Source: Bacteroidales bacterium (GTDB lineage: Bacteria; Bacteroidota; Bacteroidia; Bacteroidales; FEN-979). From it: DNA of 64,000 bases. Shown here one piece after another: positions 27,101 to 34,773 of this stretch (positions are counted from its first letter, which is position 1; every line of letters starts with the position of its first letter). Where the stretch lies: the NCBI GenBank assembly GCA_023231005.1, contig JALNWG010000011.1, positions 1 to 64,000 of the forward strand, read 5' to 3'. A program made the position numbers and the translations under genes. A model generated the notes under the pieces. That model was not told where the DNA came from. It saw only the letters and a program-made list of their open reading frames with translations, and ran no database searches.

Positions 27101-28665
27101 TAATTTTTTAATTTGTCCTTTATTTTGGCGACTTTGTCTTCATAATCATACACCAGAAATCCACGGTTGGCCAGAACCAATAAAATACCTTCGACCTGTT
27201 CGATGGGTTTGTTCATAAACCGGGTCAATTCATCCAGGGTGATTTCCTGCGACTTTTTTTTATCGCAATATTGTTTTATCAGGTTAAGGGGATTGATCTC
27301 ATCAATACCCTGCAATTTTTCATAGCGGTGCTGAGAGTAATAATTACTCGATTCAAAAACAGCTTTGCTTTGCTTGCTGGGGCCAAGCATCATTTCGAAA
27401 TTAATTTTCGGTTCTCCCACTTTGTAATACAAGGCTTCACAATAGATTTCAATTTTATGGAAAGAATCAAACCAGGGGCTAATGGTTGAAATTCTTTCAT
27501 CCTTACTAAAAGAAAGCTCTTTTTTTTCATTGATGTATTTCAGTTGTAATCCAGGATGAAAGATAGAATCATGATCATGGTAAATCGTAACCGAAGCCAT
27601 ACTTGAGTTGATTTTGTCGGGCCGGATAATAAAAGCCTTGGAACGGGCAATAACAAAATCCTTTCCATCTTTTTTAAAGAAAATCCGGGCATCTAATGCT
27701 TTATCTCCCAATCCGATAATCCTTGATCCTTCTAAAGAGAAACCACCCAGATAATCAATATTTGGGAAAAGATTGGAAATTCCTATCATCTTGTCGTAAG
27801 AGGTAAACCTTGGGTAGGAGGCTTTTTCTTCGGTCACATCGGCTTGCACTTTATCCGTATATTTTCCTAAAATTGAATGGGGAAAGTAGCTTTTGTGGGT
27901 AAACGAGACCGAATCGGCAGAAAATTTCGAATAGCGTAATTGAACGATATAATTTTCTAAATCTGCAAATACCCGCTGGGGATCTGCCCCCGCTCTTGAC
28001 CAGTCGACATGTCCTCCCGTTCCCCTCCATTCGTTGGTTAAAGGATAATATTTCCCTTTGGTGGAATGAATTATCAGGCTGTCGCCGTTGGCATAGCACA
28101 CCAGGTCGGAAGGGGAAAAGAAGAGTACCGGGACGGTATCCTGAAAAAAATAATAATCCGGAGTAGCAATTTTCCAAAGGGTTGAGGAGGATTTATAAAT
28201 GAGATTTTCTCCAAAGAGGTTCATTGTTGATTCCAGAAACGATAAAAATTTCCGGCTGTTTTTATCTATAATCAAACGTTTCAACATTTCGGACCATGGC
28301 TGGAAATGGCCTTCAGGCTGATGGCTGTTGATAAAAACATTGAGCGCTTTGATATAATTAAAGAAATCGGGAAACGGTCTGATTTTTTTTCTCACCATTT
28401 CATTACAGATCTCATAAATAATCTTTTTTCGGGAAGGGGAAAATTGCTCCTGATTCCATTTCTGAACGAAATCCTCCATAACCGGAGCAACAATTTTTTT
28501 TTCATTATCGGTGAGGTTAAAAAAAATGGAATTCAATGCCCCGATAAATTGCGTTGAATCATTTGAAAAGCGTTGTCCCTTCTGAGCATGCAAGCTACAG
28601 CAACAACACATCAACAGCCCAAGTAACCCAAATCGAATAAAAAAAACGGGATAAGCCTTTTTCAT
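24160..28665 (-). CDS. Very large exported protein of unknown function (1501 aa)
   Basis: Signal peptide (about 1-27, with a run CCCCSLHAQ) followed by about 1470 residues with few hydrophobic runs and no transmembrane segment. An alpha-helical N-terminal part (about 30-150) precedes a long beta-rich body made of short strands with Asp/Lys/Ser turns (KIKDAEMDSKGFGF-like stretches), the look of a beta-helix or repeated beta-sheet sandwich. The basic, helical C-terminus is rich in Lys/Arg. I do not recognise a family. It overlaps prmA by 4 bp (ATGA), so translation is probably coupled and the gene belongs to the tpiA-prmA operon. A periplasmic or outer-membrane-associated scaffold is only a guess. 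Confidence 0.8.
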   Translation of the reverse strand: MKKAYPVFFIRFGLLGLLMCCCCSLHAQKGQRFSNDSTQFIGALNSIFFNLTDNEKKIVAPVMEDFVQKWNQEQFSPSRKKIIYEICNEMVRKKIRPFPDFFNYIKALNVFINSHQPEGHFQPWSEMLKRLIIDKNSRKFLSFLESTMNLFGENLIYKSSSTLWKIATPDYYFFQDTVPVLFFSPSDLVCYANGDSLIIHSTKGKYYPLTNEWRGTGGHVDWSRAGADPQRVFADLENYIVQLRYSKFSADSVSFTHKSYFPHSILGKYTDKVQADVTEEKASYPRFTSYDKMIGISNLFPNIDYLGGFSLEGSRIIGLGDKALDARIFFKKDGKDFVIARSKAFIIRPDKINSSMASVTIYHDHDSIFHPGLQLKYINEKKELSFSKDERISTISPWFDSFHKIEIYCEALYYKVGEPKINFEMMLGPSKQSKAVFESSNYYSQHRYEKLQGIDEINPLNLIKQYCDKKKSQEITLDELTRFMNKPIEQVEGILLVLANRGFLVYDYEDKVAKIKDKLKNYVAARGAKADYDVIYFNSDVTNTSNGILNLETFDLKLQGVPVVVLSDSQIVHVYPKNAEIILKKDMDFVFSGKLEAGLFDFYVRDGSFEYNKFRINLPMVDSLLFYVKSKTWDPKTGTYPLVKVKTAITSLSGELLIDEPDNKSGLKAIVKYPIFTNRNNSMVFWNKGNIQKGVYKKENFFFEVQPFTINSLDVVATDSLHFTGALTSAGIFPKIEEPLKVRPDFSLGLETTTKPEGSPVYGGKGTFVSRIDLSDRGLRGDGTLTYLNSVSTSPDFVFLPDSMKTIARGVQMTEVVEPVEYPSVKGDSVKEFWLPYRDSLIVTSLRKDMAMYNDQSNFNGTLSLTPHALIGNGTVKIKDAEMDSKGFGFKRRTFDALIANFRIKSYDLADLTISTKNYQTHFDLDARKGEFKSNVGISKVEFPFNKYICSMDRFDWLIDSDEILLSNEQSKPNISDSLSLKQLIDVAYTGSEFISVHPKQDSLKFFAARATYNLRTNVINAREVKIVKVADAAIYPDSGKIMILKNAQMLPLHRAIIIANVKSRFHQFYNAEVEITSRKNYSGSADYDYVDRTEAHQPIHFSSIRVDSADQTVAQGTLVDSIKFHLSPEFGFKGNTTLFASERNLRFDGEFKTITDCLKYNPEWVKFTSTLDPQHLQIPVSNPVKNTLNETVNLGLMFYNTEETISPTFFKRKNSFSDSIMITTEGLIEYNVPTTEFRIASEAKLKDLGANGNFVSLNTTHCMIRGEGKLKLGLNSGNMKMESFGTLDYFIIPDSTRLHLTITLNFPFSDEAMQRFSAQLESVNLSGVNIMRTPFAMAMESLLEKQDFNRIKTEVELVGRVKKFPESLVRTLVLADIWMKWDTATHSYISYGPIGIGNIGKTQINRYVNGIVEFSKKKRDDDFTLYLQLTNDDWYFFNFRSNLMQAISSDLNFNDLITTAAKSRTEMNRVGKEARGYRYSISTDRKKRDFLRKFQTEETP

Positions 28666-29489
28666 CGGATAAATTTCACCCCCATCCAGTTGTTTTTAAT
28701 GGTATGATTAACATAGCGAAGGCCGGCAGTTTCACACACAGGTTGGAGGTAAGGCAAGTCTTCTTCAAAGCAACCACTCATCAACAAGATGCCATTTTCA
28801 GCCAGATGATTGGCATAGACCGGAATATCATGAAGAAGCACATTCCGGTTGATATTGGCAACAATGAGATTGAAATGTAGCGGAGGAATATTTGTAGCCT
28901 CCCCCTGAATAACTGTAATGGAAGCCGAATTATTGGTTAAAATATTATCGCAGGCATTGGCATAAGCCCAATCATCATTATCCAAAGCAACCACATCGGC
29001 AGCGCCCATTTTATATGCTAAGATAGCCAGAACTCCTGTACCGCATCCCATATCGAGTACTTTTTTCCCGGTAAGATTTTCCTCCATTAAATAATGGATC
29101 ATCAAGGCAGTGGTTTCGTGATGAGCTGTACCAAACGACATTTTTGGTTCGATCACTAAGTCATACAGAAATCCGGGAATCAGATCATGAAAAGGGGCTC
29201 GAATCCTACATTTTCCATCCACTGTAACGGGTTCATACTGACTTTCCCAGATTGCATTCCAATTCCGGGAAATGATTTTTTCGGCTTTGTAACGGATTCG
29301 TTGTGAACTATGCAGGTGATCGAGAAAATCGCGGATCACATCAGCGTCACATACATCTTCCCGAATATATCCCAGAAAACCATCCGGAGTTTCAGAAAAG
29401 CTTTCAAAACCAAGTTCAGCTAACTGAGCCATCACGATTTCTGCCTCATATTCCGCAAACCCGGTAACAGTATATTCAAAATAGTCCAT
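28662..29489 (-). CDS. prmA: Ribosomal protein L11 methyltransferase
   Basis: 275 aa. A small N-terminal substrate-recognition domain, then a class I SAM methyltransferase domain with motif I KVLDMGCGTGVLAILAYKMG, an acidic loop VVALDNDDWA and motif IV LIVANINRNVLL (N-I-N variant of the usual NxxxxPL region). PrmA trimethylates residues of ribosomal protein L11. Three bases downstream of tpiA in the same operon. Confidence 0.92.
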   Translation of the reverse strand: MDYFEYTVTGFAEYEAEIVMAQLAELGFESFSETPDGFLGYIREDVCDADVIRDFLDHLHSSQRIRYKAEKIISRNWNAIWESQYEPVTVDGKCRIRAPFHDLIPGFLYDLVIEPKMSFGTAHHETTALMIHYLMEENLTGKKVLDMGCGTGVLAILAYKMGAADVVALDNDDWAYANACDNILTNNSASITVIQGEATNIPPLHFNLIVANINRNVLLHDIPVYANHLAENGILLMSGCFEEDLPYLQPVCETAGLRYVNHTIKNNWMGVKFIR

Positions 29490-29492
29490 GGA

Positions 29493-30263
29493 TTATAGCG
29501 CTGAAATGATCAGTAAAAAATCTTTTGCTTTAAGGGATGCGCCTCCGATCAAACCACCATCCACATCCGGATTGGAGAATAATTCGCTGGCATTTTTGCC
29601 ATTGCAACTCCCTCCGTACAAAATGGTCGTCAATTTGGCAACTTCAGCGCCGTACTGTTTGGCAATAAGCTCCCGGATATATGCATGCATCTCCTGTGCC
29701 TGACCGGAAGTTGCATTCACGCCGGTGCCAATGGCCCAAACTGGTTCATACGCAATAACGATTTTTTTAAATCCTTTTTCATCCAGATGAAAAACCGACT
29801 CCTCCAGTTGCTTTTTCACCACTTCAAAATGTTGATTGGCTTCCCGTTCCGGGAGGATCTCACCGCAACAAAAAATGGGATGAATATCGTGTTTCAGCAA
29901 GGCATCCACTTTCTGTGACAGGAAATCATTTTGTTCATGGAAATATTTGCGTCTTTCCGAGTGACCGATGATACAATAATCGACTTTGAGCGCTTTGAGC
30001 ATCAGCGGACTTATTTCTCCGGTAAAAGCCCCTTCATCCAACGGATAGATGTTCTGAGCCCCGACTTTAAAGTTAGACTCATACGCTACGTCGGTAGCCA
30101 TCTCAAGGTAGATTGATGGTGGGCAAAGCACGACCTCAGCACCTTTCAGATCGACTTCATCCAGGGCATCAGCAATTTCCGTGATCAGTTTCTCGGCTTC
30201 CTCGAAGGTTTTGTTCATCTTCCAGTTACCTGCAACCATCTTTTTTCTTATCTCTTTTTTCAT
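29493..30263 (-). CDS. tpiA: Triosephosphate isomerase
   Basis: 256 aa TIM barrel with N-terminal VAGNWKMNKT (catalytic Lys), catalytic His in IIGHSERRKYF and catalytic Glu in IAYEPVWAIGTG, plus phosphate loop LYGGSCNGKN. Interconverts dihydroxyacetone phosphate and glyceraldehyde-3-phosphate. Internal gene of the minus-strand operon. Confidence 0.97.
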   Translation of the reverse strand: MKKEIRKKMVAGNWKMNKTFEEAEKLITEIADALDEVDLKGAEVVLCPPSIYLEMATDVAYESNFKVGAQNIYPLDEGAFTGEISPLMLKALKVDYCIIGHSERRKYFHEQNDFLSQKVDALLKHDIHPIFCCGEILPEREANQHFEVVKKQLEESVFHLDEKGFKKIVIAYEPVWAIGTGVNATSGQAQEMHAYIRELIAKQYGAEVAKLTTILYGGSCNGKNASELFSNPDVDGGLIGGASLKAKDFLLIISAL

Positions 30264-30299
30264 GGTTCAATTGGTATTATTAACAATCTAAAATATCAG

Positions 30300-31382
30300 T
30301 TATTGTAGCCTGACCCGCGGATCAAGCAATCCATATAAAATATCAACGAAAATATTTATCAAAATTAAAATGATGGAAATAAACAGAACCGCACCCATCA
30401 CCACCGGGAAATCATATTTGTCGAGAGCATTTACAATCACCACCCCGATTCCTTTCCAGTCGAAGATAAACTCAACAAAAACGGCACCGGCCAGCAGGGA
30501 AGCCATCCAACCCGAAATGGCTGTTACAACAGGGTTCATGGCGTTTTTCAGAGCATGTTTAAAAATGATTCGTGATTTGCTCAATCCCTTGGCTTTAGCG
30601 GTACGGATATAATCCTGGGTAAGAACATCCAGCAGCGCGTTCCGGGTAAGTTCCACAATGATGGCAAGTGGCCGGATACCTAAAGTTATGGCAGGCAAAA
30701 TCAGGTTTTTCAGATCCAGATATTCACCCGAACCAAAATCATCAACAGTAAAAAGACTTCCAGTCATATTGAGGCCAGTAAATTTAGCAAGTACAAAAGC
30801 AAATATCCAGGCATTCAGGATCGCAACGAAAAATGAGGGTAACGACATTCCGAGAACTGAAAATACCAGTGATAGCCGATCAATAAAACTATTTTTATAA
30901 AGAGCACATACAATACCGGTTCCGATTCCAAGAATAATGGCAAAGGTCATTGCAACCAAAGCCAGGATAGCGGTATTGATAAAACCCTCGATGAGAATTT
31001 CCGAAACATTCCGTTTCGATTGGTACGACCTTCTGAGATAAGGTTCCTTTAAGAGAAGAGAATGACTGCTTCCTATGGGCAAGAGCTGTATTGTTTTTCC
31101 ATATTTGCTGTTGTCGGCATACCAGAAACTGGATTGATCCTTAGTATTATGCACCGAAATTGGCAAGAGATCATTCAAATAATTTCCGAATTGTACTAAA
31201 ATCGGTTTATTTCTCCCCAGGTCTTTATTGATGGTTTCTACAGATGCCATATCAGCCCGTTGTCCCAACATCATCCGGGCAGGATCACCCGGAAGGATAT
31301 TAAACAGAAAAAAAACCACGGCAACCACTCCGAAAAGAACCAGTACCCCATACCAAAGCCGTTTCAGGATAAAATTCATCAT
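30300..31382 (-). CDS. Peptide/nickel-type ABC transporter permease (OppB/DppB family)
   Basis: 360 aa. An N-terminal helix (about 9-29, typical FxxxxLPGDPARMMLG follow-up) then a long extracytoplasmic insertion (about 60-130). The BPD-type permease domain contains the EAA-like loop DYIRTAKAKGLSKSRIIFKHALKNA, the contact site for the ATPase. No ATPase, substrate-binding protein or second permease gene lies nearby, so its partners must be encoded elsewhere. It overlaps the DoxX-type gene by 4 bp. Confidence 0.88.
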   Translation of the reverse strand: MMNFILKRLWYGVLVLFGVVAVVFFLFNILPGDPARMMLGQRADMASVETINKDLGRNKPILVQFGNYLNDLLPISVHNTKDQSSFWYADNSKYGKTIQLLPIGSSHSLLLKEPYLRRSYQSKRNVSEILIEGFINTAILALVAMTFAIILGIGTGIVCALYKNSFIDRLSLVFSVLGMSLPSFFVAILNAWIFAFVLAKFTGLNMTGSLFTVDDFGSGEYLDLKNLILPAITLGIRPLAIIVELTRNALLDVLTQDYIRTAKAKGLSKSRIIFKHALKNAMNPVVTAISGWMASLLAGAVFVEFIFDWKGIGVVIVNALDKYDFPVVMGAVLFISIILILINIFVDILYGLLDPRVRLQ

Positions 31383-32482
31383 GGGAATCGGGTAGAAATT
31401 TCTTCCCGGTCAGGGAATTTACGCCAGGACCACTTTTCGACTACCACCCCATTTTTCAATAGTAACAGGCCGGGATTCGACCGCACCATCGTTTTCAGTA
31501 CCACATCATCAGAATTGTAGAAATCGAATCCCAACCCATGAGCAATTTTAAATTTTCTGATTTCCTCTGGAAGTGAGTTGGTAAGGCATACAAAGGAAAG
31601 TCCTTTTTTTACAGCCTGATTATAAACGGGGAGAATTTTGTTAAATCCCGGAATGTAGGCATCCGAGAGATTATATGAAACGAGAATAAATTGGTAATCA
31701 GGATTATTTAAAATTCCAGAGGTATAATCATTTCCCATTGCGTCTTCTGCCCGCAATACCAATCCCTGGTTTTTATTGGGATCTACCACACGTTGGCCTT
31801 TAAAGATCCATTTGGATAGCCACACCGAATCGTTCCAGGGATAGTTGGGAGCAATATATTCCTTTTCTTCCCCAGTATTTTTGTTCTTATAAGTAACATA
31901 AAACTGAACGGGTAAAGTCTTGGTATCATTGACCCGGTTTCCGACTTTCCACGCCATGAAATCGATCAGAGGCAAATGGGTATAGCAGTATATGGAAAGG
32001 CTGGCAAAAGTGAATACGGCAAGTAAGAGGATTCCGACTTCTCCAACCTGAGGTAAAAGACTTCGGAATTTCTTGCGCCAGATAAAAACGGGAATGACCA
32101 GACCGATCAGGACAAGGTTTTTGATAAAAGTCTGAAGATTGGTGAGTTTCAATGCATCTCCAAAGCATCCGCAATCGGGTACGATGTTATAAAACGCATC
32201 AAAAAAAGTAAGGATAGTGAAGAACACCATCATCGGAAGAAGTATCCATGCGGTTTTCCGGATCCACAAATTAAAAAGCAAACTAACCCCCAGGATAAAT
32301 TCCAGTGTACATAAAAAAATGGTCAGATACAGACTGAAAGCTGAAGCCCAGGGCAGGTTGAAAGCAAGAAAGTAATCATCCATCCGGTAAACGGTTCCCA
32401 GCGGGTCAATTCCTTTAACAAAACCGGAAAAGACAAATACCAGGCCGACCAGAATCCGGAAAAAGTTTCTAAGTATTTTCAT
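31379..32482 (-). CDS. DoxX/MauE-like membrane protein with C-terminal thioredoxin-like domain
   Basis: 367 aa. Four N-terminal membrane helices of DoxX/MauE type (residues about 5-160, LVFVFSGFVKGIDPLGT). After another hydrophobic segment there is a periplasmic C-terminal half with a thioredoxin-like pattern (FILVSYNLSDAYI, GLLLLKNGVVVEKWS) that lacks CxxC. MauE-type proteins assist disulfide or quinoprotein maturation; here the role is unknown. The neighbourhood DUF1599-DoxX-tpiA is familiar from Bacteroidetes genomes. Overlaps its upstream neighbour by 14 bp. Confidence 0.82.
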   Translation of the reverse strand: MKILRNFFRILVGLVFVFSGFVKGIDPLGTVYRMDDYFLAFNLPWASAFSLYLTIFLCTLEFILGVSLLFNLWIRKTAWILLPMMVFFTILTFFDAFYNIVPDCGCFGDALKLTNLQTFIKNLVLIGLVIPVFIWRKKFRSLLPQVGEVGILLLAVFTFASLSIYCYTHLPLIDFMAWKVGNRVNDTKTLPVQFYVTYKNKNTGEEKEYIAPNYPWNDSVWLSKWIFKGQRVVDPNKNQGLVLRAEDAMGNDYTSGILNNPDYQFILVSYNLSDAYIPGFNKILPVYNQAVKKGLSFVCLTNSLPEEIRKFKIAHGLGFDFYNSDDVVLKTMVRSNPGLLLLKNGVVVEKWSWRKFPDREEISTRFP

Positions 32483-33041
32483 AGTTCATTTTGATCAAAG
32501 CAAAAATGGCATAGTTAATGATATCGTAATAATTCGCATCAACTCCTTCAGAAATAAAAGTTTTCCCCTTATTATCTTCAATTTGTTTAATCCGCATCAG
32601 TTTCATCAGAATGATGTCGGTTAAAGAGCTCAATCGCATGTTCCGCCAGGCTTCGCCATAATCATGATTTTTATCAAGCATCAGGTCGCGGGCAGCATAG
32701 ATGTATTTGTCATATAAAAGGGCTGCTGCTTCTATCTGAAGGTCGTGTTGGCCTTCGCTCCCCAATTCAAGCTGGATCAAAGCGATCACCGCATAATTGA
32801 TGATGCCGATGAATTCAGGCCGGATCCCTTCGCTGATCTTTTGCACCCCTTTGTCGTCGATACTCCGAATCCTTTGTGCTTTGATATAGATCTGATCGGT
32901 GATTGAAGAAGTTCGTAATATCCTCCAGGCAGCGCCATAATCCTTCATTTTCGTCAGGAAGATATCCCGACACTGACCGATTATTGTTTCAAATTGCTGA
33001 CTGGTATCGTGATTGACATTCATACGTTGGAAATTATTCAA
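32469..33041 (-). CDS. DUF1599 protein (two tandem copies of a DYGxxWR motif domain)
   Basis: 190 aa, built from two homologous halves: MKDYGAAWRILRTSSITDQI (about 36-55) and the matching KNHDYGEAWRNMRLSSLTDI (about 123-142). Each is followed by RI+QI/SIDDK…ISEG…YYDIINYA-type sequence. This is the DUF1599 family, common in Bacteroidetes and in some phages; its function is unestablished, though nucleotide-related roles have been proposed. First gene of the long minus-strand operon and divergent from folP. Confidence 0.88.
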   Translation of the reverse strand: MNNFQRMNVNHDTSQQFETIIGQCRDIFLTKMKDYGAAWRILRTSSITDQIYIKAQRIRSIDDKGVQKISEGIRPEFIGIINYAVIALIQLELGSEGQHDLQIEAAALLYDKYIYAARDLMLDKNHDYGEAWRNMRLSSLTDIILMKLMRIKQIEDNKGKTFISEGVDANYYDIINYAIFALIKMNYENT

Positions 33042-33082
33042 TTTTCTGTGGATAAAATTAGCAAGATTTTGCGTTTTGATAG

Positions 33083-33090
33083 TACTTTTG
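33083..33090 (+). promoter_or_regulatory. -7 element upstream of folP
   Basis: TACTTTTG, 30 bp before the folP ATG, matches TAnnTTTG; no ideal TTG at -33. Confidence 0.5.
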
Positions 33091-33120
33091 ACATTCCTTT
33101 TTTAAAGAAAAAATCAATTT

Positions 33121-33945
33121 ATGCCATATTGTTGCGGAAGAGCGTTGGATTTATCCACTCCGGTTATCATGGGAATCTTAAATATCACACCCGATTCTTT
33201 TTTTGACGGAGGGAATTATCTGACCCAAGAGACCCAGTTGAAACAGGTGGAAAAAATGTTGGAGGAAGGAGCTTCCATCATTGATTTGGGGGCTGTTTCT
33301 ACCCGTCCCGGAGCACAGGAAGTTAGTCAAACAGACGAACTTGATCTCTTGCTTCCTGTGGTAAAAAACCTCCGGCAGCACTTTCCCGATTCAATCATTT
33401 CGATAGACACCTTCCGTCCGGTGGTTGCAAGGGCCGTGGTTGAACAAGGTGCAGATATAATCAACGACATTTATGGAGGTCGGTTTGAGCAAGGGATGCT
33501 GGAGGTGGTTTCGATGCTTAAAGTTCCTTACATTCTTATGCACATGAAAGGAGATCCAATTACGATGCAAGTAAAACCGGAATATTCGGACGTAATGGCG
33601 GAGATCACTTACTTTTTCGAACAGCAATTGGCAAAATGTCGTAATCAAGGCATCACCCAGGTACTTCTTGATCCCGGATTCGGATTTGGAAAATCAGTAG
33701 CACACAATTTTACGATCCTGTCGCATTTAACATCGCTCCGGTCACTTGGAGCCCCATTAGTGGTAGGTCTTTCCCGCAAATCAATGATCAACAAAGTGTT
33801 ACAAACAAAACCAACCACTGCGCTGAACGGTACCACCGTATTAAACACCATTGCATTAATAAAAGGGGCTGACATCTTGCGAGTTCATGATGTAAAAGAA
33901 GCAATGGAAGCCATTCGTTTGGTGAATATGCTTCATGCCTCTTAA
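33121..33945 (+). CDS. folP: Dihydropteroate synthase
   Basis: 274 aa TIM barrel. Pterin/phosphate motifs: MGILNITPDSFFDGG near the N-terminus, GASIIDLGAVSTRPGA, and the C-terminal GLSRKSMIN phosphate loop. It joins p-aminobenzoate to hydroxymethyl-dihydropterin diphosphate in folate synthesis and is the sulfonamide target. One variation: LGAVSTRPGA where many have GGESTRPGA. dacA follows by 34 bp, a linkage typical of Bacteroidetes. Confidence 0.95.
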   Translation: MPYCCGRALDLSTPVIMGILNITPDSFFDGGNYLTQETQLKQVEKMLEEGASIIDLGAVSTRPGAQEVSQTDELDLLLPVVKNLRQHFPDSIISIDTFRPVVARAVVEQGADIINDIYGGRFEQGMLEVVSMLKVPYILMHMKGDPITMQVKPEYSDVMAEITYFFEQQLAKCRNQGITQVLLDPGFGFGKSVAHNFTILSHLTSLRSLGAPLVVGLSRKSMINKVLQTKPTTALNGTTVLNTIALIKGADILRVHDVKEAMEAIRLVNMLHAS

Positions 33946-33950
33946 TTTAC

Positions 33951-33958
33951 TAACTTTG
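33951..33958 (+). promoter_or_regulatory. -7 element upstream of dacA
   Basis: TAACTTTG overlaps the region just after the folP stop and lies 21 bp before the dacA ATG; suggests dacA can be transcribed separately. Confidence 0.45.
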
Positions 33959-33979
33959 CCGCACAGGAAAAATTAAGAT

Positions 33980-34762
33980 ATGTTGTTAGTTGGATTATTC
34001 AGCGTTAGGATTGTCGATATCATTGATATCATTCTTTTTGCTATTATCCTCTACGAAATTTACAACCTGGTTAAGGGAACCGCAGCCATCCGTATTTTCA
34101 TCGGCATCATTGCCATTTATCTGTTGTGGAAAATTGTTAAAGCATTGCAAATGCAATTGCTCACCGAAATATTAGGCCAGGTTATTTCCGTTGGGGTAAT
34201 TGCGTTGATTGTTGTATTTCAACCTGAAATCAGGCAGTTTTTAGTGATGGTCGGCAACACCAAAATCATAAAAAACCAGCGAAAAAGATTTTTATTCTGG
34301 AAATTTAAAATCGACAATCCGGTCAATCAAAAAATCGACAATATTGTAAAAGCCTGTCAGAAGATGGCGGAAACCAAAACGGGTGCCTTGATCGTTATTA
34401 CACGCCAGAATGAACTGTCGCAGTTTGTTGCAACCGGACAAACGGTTGATGCAAAAATTTCAGAAGTTCTTCTGGAAACGATTTTTTTCAAGAACAGTCC
34501 TTTGCACGATGGAGCAGTGATTATCATCGGAAACAATATCCGCGCTGCCCGTTGCATATTACCGGTATCGAAAAAATCCGATATTCCTACTTTTTACGGA
34601 CTTCGTCACAGAGCGGCTGTCGGAATCACAGAAAAATCAGATGCTGTGGCTCTTATTGTTTCCGAAGAGCGAGGTAATATTTCTTACAGTTTTGAGGGGA
34701 ACTTGACAACAGATGTCTCCCCTGCCGTTCTTTCTACATTTCTGAAAAATCTCTTCCGGTAA
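33980..34762 (+). CDS. dacA: Diadenylate cyclase (CdaA/DacA type)
   Basis: 260 aa: three N-terminal membrane helices (about 10-85), then a DisA_N catalytic domain with the DGA motif (D177 in SPLHDGAVII) and the RHR motif (R209-H210-R211). It makes cyclic di-AMP from two ATP at the inner membrane. In Firmicutes the cdaA gene is followed by cdaR and glmM; here the neighbour is folP instead. c-di-AMP commonly governs osmotic and cell-wall homeostasis. Confidence 0.94.
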   Translation: MLLVGLFSVRIVDIIDIILFAIILYEIYNLVKGTAAIRIFIGIIAIYLLWKIVKALQMQLLTEILGQVISVGVIALIVVFQPEIRQFLVMVGNTKIIKNQRKRFLFWKFKIDNPVNQKIDNIVKACQKMAETKTGALIVITRQNELSQFVATGQTVDAKISEVLLETIFFKNSPLHDGAVIIIGNNIRAARCILPVSKKSDIPTFYGLRHRAAVGITEKSDAVALIVSEERGNISYSFEGNLTTDVSPAVLSTFLKNLFR

Positions 34763-34773
34763 ATCTCGCGCTG

